Shown here in pieces: positions 6,139-8,140 of a DNA stretch of 8,140 bases. The stretch covers positions 1 through 8,140 of the forward strand of contig CALCUU010000123.1 of NCBI GenBank assembly GCA_937906915.1, given 5' to 3'. This DNA is from an uncultured Phascolarctobacterium sp. GTDB taxonomy: Bacteria; Bacillota; Negativicutes; Acidaminococcales; Acidaminococcaceae. The position numbers and the translations under genes are program-made. A model generated the notes under the pieces. That model worked only from the letters and a program-made list of their open reading frames with translations, did not search any database and was not told the DNA's origin. Within the stretch, counting starts at the first letter, position 1. The number at the start of each line of letters is the position of its first letter.

Positions 6139-6371
6139 ACGATTACGACCGAAGTATGATTTATGCCCAAGTTGAGCCTGAACGTATTGCAGATGTGAAC
6201 TGGATTATGGAGGGCTACGAGCATTTAGCCTTGGTTGGTACCATTGACGGCAAGGCAGGCTTGGTAAAATTTTATGCAACGCCTGATACATTCGACGATG
6301 TTATCGACATTTTAGAGAATATGCCTTTCAAAGTAGATATTTTGGAAGAGTTTTGCGAAGAATTGATGTAA
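6135..6371 (+). CDS. DUF4911 domain-containing small protein
   Basis: A 78-aa acidic soluble protein with no signal peptide or membrane span. I recognise the DUF4911 style, with an N-terminal strand (SMIYAQVEPERI, 7-18), then VNWIMEGYEHLALVGTID (21-38), a strand AGLVKFYATP (41-50) and a helix ending in ILENMPFKVDILEE (59-72). The pattern of alternating strands and helices suggests a small ferredoxin-like or ACT-like fold, which is inference only. The start codon overlaps the U32 stop (ATGA, 6135-6138), and AGGAGGAAGG (6121-6130) lies inside the end of the U32 gene, so translation is probably coupled. The context hints at a job linked to the U32 protein. No function is known to me. Confidence 0.78.
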   Translation: MNDYDRSMIYAQVEPERIADVNWIMEGYEHLALVGTIDGKAGLVKFYATPDTFDDVIDILENMPFKVDILEEFCEELM

Positions 6372-6387
6372 GACTAGTGTCAAATTC

Positions 6388-6416
6388 TTGAAAGATTTAT
6401 TTAAGAGTGGTAAAAT
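6388..6416 (+). promoter_or_regulatory. Strong sigma-A promoter of the aminopeptidase-efp pair
   Basis: TTGAAA (6388-6393), exactly 17 nt of spacer, and TAAAAT (6411-6416) preceded by an extended -10 TG at 6408-6409. The likely start of transcription is near 6423, leaving a leader of about 38 nt before the ATG at 6461. The 89-nt gap from DUF4911 holds no clear terminator, so upstream transcription may read through. Confidence 0.78.
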
Positions 6417-6460
6417 ACTAGGGTGGACTATGTCTAATTTTAGGTTAAGGTGGTGAAGTA

Positions 6461-7519
6461 ATGACACGTTTAAACAAGGTTCTGGAGGTTATGGCAAAGG
6501 AACAGGTGGACTGTGTCATTATCAAGGACGAAACTACTATCCGTTACGTGACGGGTTTTAGTGGCGATTCCAGTTTATTCTATCTTGACCGCTTCAAAGG
6601 TATCTTAATTACAGATGGTCGTTACACGGAGCAAGCTAAGCACGAAATGAAAATGTTCCAAGTGTTGGAATACACTGGTAGCATTTGGGCTGCTGCTGCA
6701 GAGCTTGCCAAGGATGCAAAGGTTGTTGGCTTTGACGGAGCCTGCTTCACCTACGCAGATTACGTGGGCTTGAAGGAGCTTTTGGGCGAAGAAACCTATA
6801 TGCAAAGCCTTGACTTTAGTGGTATTCGTCAGATTAAGGATAATAAAGAACTTGAACTGATGGTGCACGCTGCCCGCATTGCGGACGAAGCATTCTTTAA
6901 ACTGCTGGACGACATCAAACCGGGTCGCACGGAGCGCTCTTTGGCAGGACGTTTGGAGTATTACATGCGTGCCCTTGGTAGTGAAAAGGTTTCCTTCGAT
7001 ACCATTGTTGCTTCCGGTGTACGCAGTGCACTGCCTCACGGTATGGCAAGCGACAAGGTGGTTGAAGTAGGCGACTTTATTACCTTCGACTTTGGTGCTG
7101 TGTATAAAGGGTACCATTCTGATATGACCAGAACCGTTGTCCTTGGTATGGCGCGCGATTGGCATAAGGAAATTTACACCGTTGTCCAAGAGGCTCAGTA
7201 CAAAGGGCTAAAGGCTGCACGAGTTGGTATGACAGGACGTGAGCTTGACGCTATTGTCCGCGACTGCATCAACGCTTGTGGTTATGGCGATTACTTTGTC
7301 CACGGACTTGGTCATGGGGTAGGCCTCGAAATTCACGAGTTACCCAACATTAACAAGCGTGGTAATACCAAGCTTGAAACTGGTATGATTTTTACCATTG
7401 AACCTGGTATATACATTCCCGGCAAAGGCGGGGTTCGTATAGAAGATACTGTTGTTTTGACAGAAGATGGAGCTAAGGCTTTGAACGGTGTCAAAAAACA
7501 GCTCATTGAAATTGTTTAA
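6461..7519 (+). CDS. yqhT: M24 family metallopeptidase, Xaa-Pro aminopeptidase (aminopeptidase P-like)
   Basis: Cytoplasmic dinuclear-metal peptidase expected to remove the N-terminal residue ahead of proline, recycling proline-containing peptides. It has 352 aa, the size of the short Firmicutes forms such as B. subtilis YqhT rather than the ~440-aa E. coli PepP. The N-terminal creatinase-like domain (about 1-120) includes IRYVTGFSGDSSLFYL (27-42) and ILITDGRYTEQA (48-59). In the C-terminal pita-bread domain all five metal ligands are visible: D210 (FDFG), D221 (HSDMTR), H285 (HGLGHG), E314 (IEPGIY) and E328 (RIEDT). His193 in LPHG fits the substrate-binding histidine. AAGGTGGTG (6447-6455) precedes the ATG. 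efp follows after 32 nt, the same pairing as yqhT-efp in Bacillus. A prolidase specificity cannot be excluded from sequence alone. Confidence 0.92.
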   Translation: MTRLNKVLEVMAKEQVDCVIIKDETTIRYVTGFSGDSSLFYLDRFKGILITDGRYTEQAKHEMKMFQVLEYTGSIWAAAAELAKDAKVVGFDGACFTYADYVGLKELLGEETYMQSLDFSGIRQIKDNKELELMVHAARIADEAFFKLLDDIKPGRTERSLAGRLEYYMRALGSEKVSFDTIVASGVRSALPHGMASDKVVEVGDFITFDFGAVYKGYHSDMTRTVVLGMARDWHKEIYTVVQEAQYKGLKAARVGMTGRELDAIVRDCINACGYGDYFVHGLGHGVGLEIHELPNINKRGNTKLETGMIFTIEPGIYIPGKGGVRIEDTVVLTEDGAKALNGVKKQLIEIV

Positions 7520-7551
7520 TATTAAAACACAAATATTAGGAGGGCTTAATT

Positions 7552-8109
7552 ATGATTTCTACCAACGAATTCAAAACTAACGTAACCGTTACTATCGACG
7601 GTGATCCCTGGCAAGTAGTTGAATTCCAACACGTAAAACCCGGTAAAGGCGCTGCATTCGTACGTGCAAAAATGCGTAACATGTCCACCGGTGCTGTAGT
7701 TGAACGTACCTTCAACGCTGGCGAACGTATGCCTAAAGCTCGCATCGAACGTCGTGCTATGCAATACCTCTATGAATCCGACGGCATGTATGTATTCATG
7801 GATAACGAAACCTATGACCAAATGGAATTGAGCAAAGACACCCTGGGTTCTGCTCTTAACTTCCTCCAAGAAAACATGGACGTTAAAATCATGACCTACG
7901 AAAACCGTGTATTGGGCGTTGACCTCCCGAACACCGTTAACCTGACCGTTGTTGAAACCGAACCCGGCATCAAAGGCGACACCGCTACCGGCGGCAGCAA
8001 AAACGCTACCATGAACACCGGTTATGTTGTAAAAGTTCCTCTGTTCATCAACGAAGGCGACGTTCTCGCAATCGATACCAGAACTGGCGACTACATCTCC
8101 CGCGCTTAA
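7552..8109 (+). CDS. efp: Translation elongation factor P
   Basis: EF-P binds between the P and E sites of stalled ribosomes and promotes peptide bond formation at consecutive prolines. At 185 aa it is full length, with three beta-barrel domains: a KOW-like domain I (1-64), an OB domain II (about 67-125) and a C-terminal OB domain III (about 130-185). The domain I loop HVKPGKGAAF (27-36) places Lys32 at the tip, the residue that carries a post-translational modification in many bacteria (5-aminopentanol in B. subtilis). No modification enzyme is encoded here. The C-terminal signature region GDTATGGSKNATMNTGYVVKVPLFI lies at 156-180. AGGAGGG (7538-7544) precedes the ATG by 7 nt. Lys and Glu codons are AAA and GAA almost throughout, matching alaS and suggesting strong expression. 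It is probably co-transcribed with the aminopeptidase. I found no convincing separate promoter in the 32-nt gap. Confidence 0.97.
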   Translation: MISTNEFKTNVTVTIDGDPWQVVEFQHVKPGKGAAFVRAKMRNMSTGAVVERTFNAGERMPKARIERRAMQYLYESDGMYVFMDNETYDQMELSKDTLGSALNFLQENMDVKIMTYENRVLGVDLPNTVNLTVVETEPGIKGDTATGGSKNATMNTGYVVKVPLFINEGDVLAIDTRTGDYISRA

Positions 8110-8140
8110 TTAAAACGCGTGATAAGCACTGTCTAACTGT

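Noticed and set aside
6430..6456. 8-codon leader-peptide-like frame (ATG 6430 to TGA) before the aminopeptidase gene
   Set aside because: It has no run of regulatory codons and no attenuator hairpin downstream, and it overlaps the real ribosome binding site. A frame this short is expected by chance.
7457..7534. Possible separate efp promoters (TTGACA at 7457, TTGAAA at 7506)
   Set aside because: Neither has an acceptable -10 at 16-18 nt spacing. The best match after TTGAAA is ACAAAT, which is too weak to annotate.
7518..7537. AATATT...AATATT inverted repeat between the aminopeptidase gene and efp
   Set aside because: A 6-bp AT-only stem in an AT-rich gap is weak and likely chance, with no U-tract or known operator resemblance.
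8110..8140. Sequence after the efp stop
   Set aside because: Only 31 bases are visible. A tiny GTG/CAC stem is too weak to call a terminator or RNA element.

Overview
The window is an ordinary, densely packed chromosomal housekeeping segment with every gene on the + strand. It suggests a Bacillota bacterium of moderate GC. The gene order alaS - ireB - ruvX - DUF1292 - mltG - U32 peptidase is the conserved Firmicutes cluster known in Bacillus subtilis as alaS-yrzL-yrrK-yrzB...yrrL...yrrO. The following pair, an M24 aminopeptidase and efp, matches the B. subtilis yqhT-efp pair. A DUF4911 protein next to the U32 gene, and the overall protein style, make me lean towards Negativicutes (Acidaminococcaceae-like). 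That placement is an inference from memory, not a search result.

Layout. 1-2456 is alaS, truncated at its 5' end by the window edge and closed by a hairpin terminator at 2467-2499. 2504-3231 is the ireB-ruvX pair, behind a promoter that overlaps that terminator. 3255-3690 is a self-contained unit: a near-consensus sigma-A promoter, a small acidic DUF1292 protein carrying an unusual Cys/His cluster, and a strong terminator. 3691-3889 is the only sizeable intergenic region. It is almost filled by a nested, imperfect 163-bp inverted repeat that ends just before the mltG ribosome binding site. 3890-6371 is a tight three-gene run, mltG, a U32 (TrhP-type) protein and DUF4911, with a 2-nt gap and then a 4-nt overlap. 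6388-8109 holds a strong extended -10 promoter followed by the aminopeptidase P-like gene and efp. The last 31 bases show nothing I can name.

How the genes work together. alaS, the U32 protein (probable tRNA wobble-uridine hydroxylation) and efp (rescue of ribosomes stalled at polyproline) serve translation. The M24 peptidase acts on X-Pro bonds. ireB (a PASTA-kinase target that controls peptidoglycan precursor synthesis in Enterococcus and Listeria) and mltG (a glycan-strand terminase) serve the cell wall. ruvX serves RNA or DNA processing. Codon use splits the genes: alaS, the DUF1292 gene and efp use GAA and AAA almost exclusively, while mltG, the U32 gene and the aminopeptidase mix in many GAG and AAG codons. 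This suggests that the first group is highly expressed.

I see no mobile gene, CRISPR array, tRNA or rRNA, and no clearly novel multi-gene system. The items most worth a second look are the nested palindrome before mltG, the Cys/His cluster in the DUF1292 protein, and the inverted repeat over the DUF1292 promoter.
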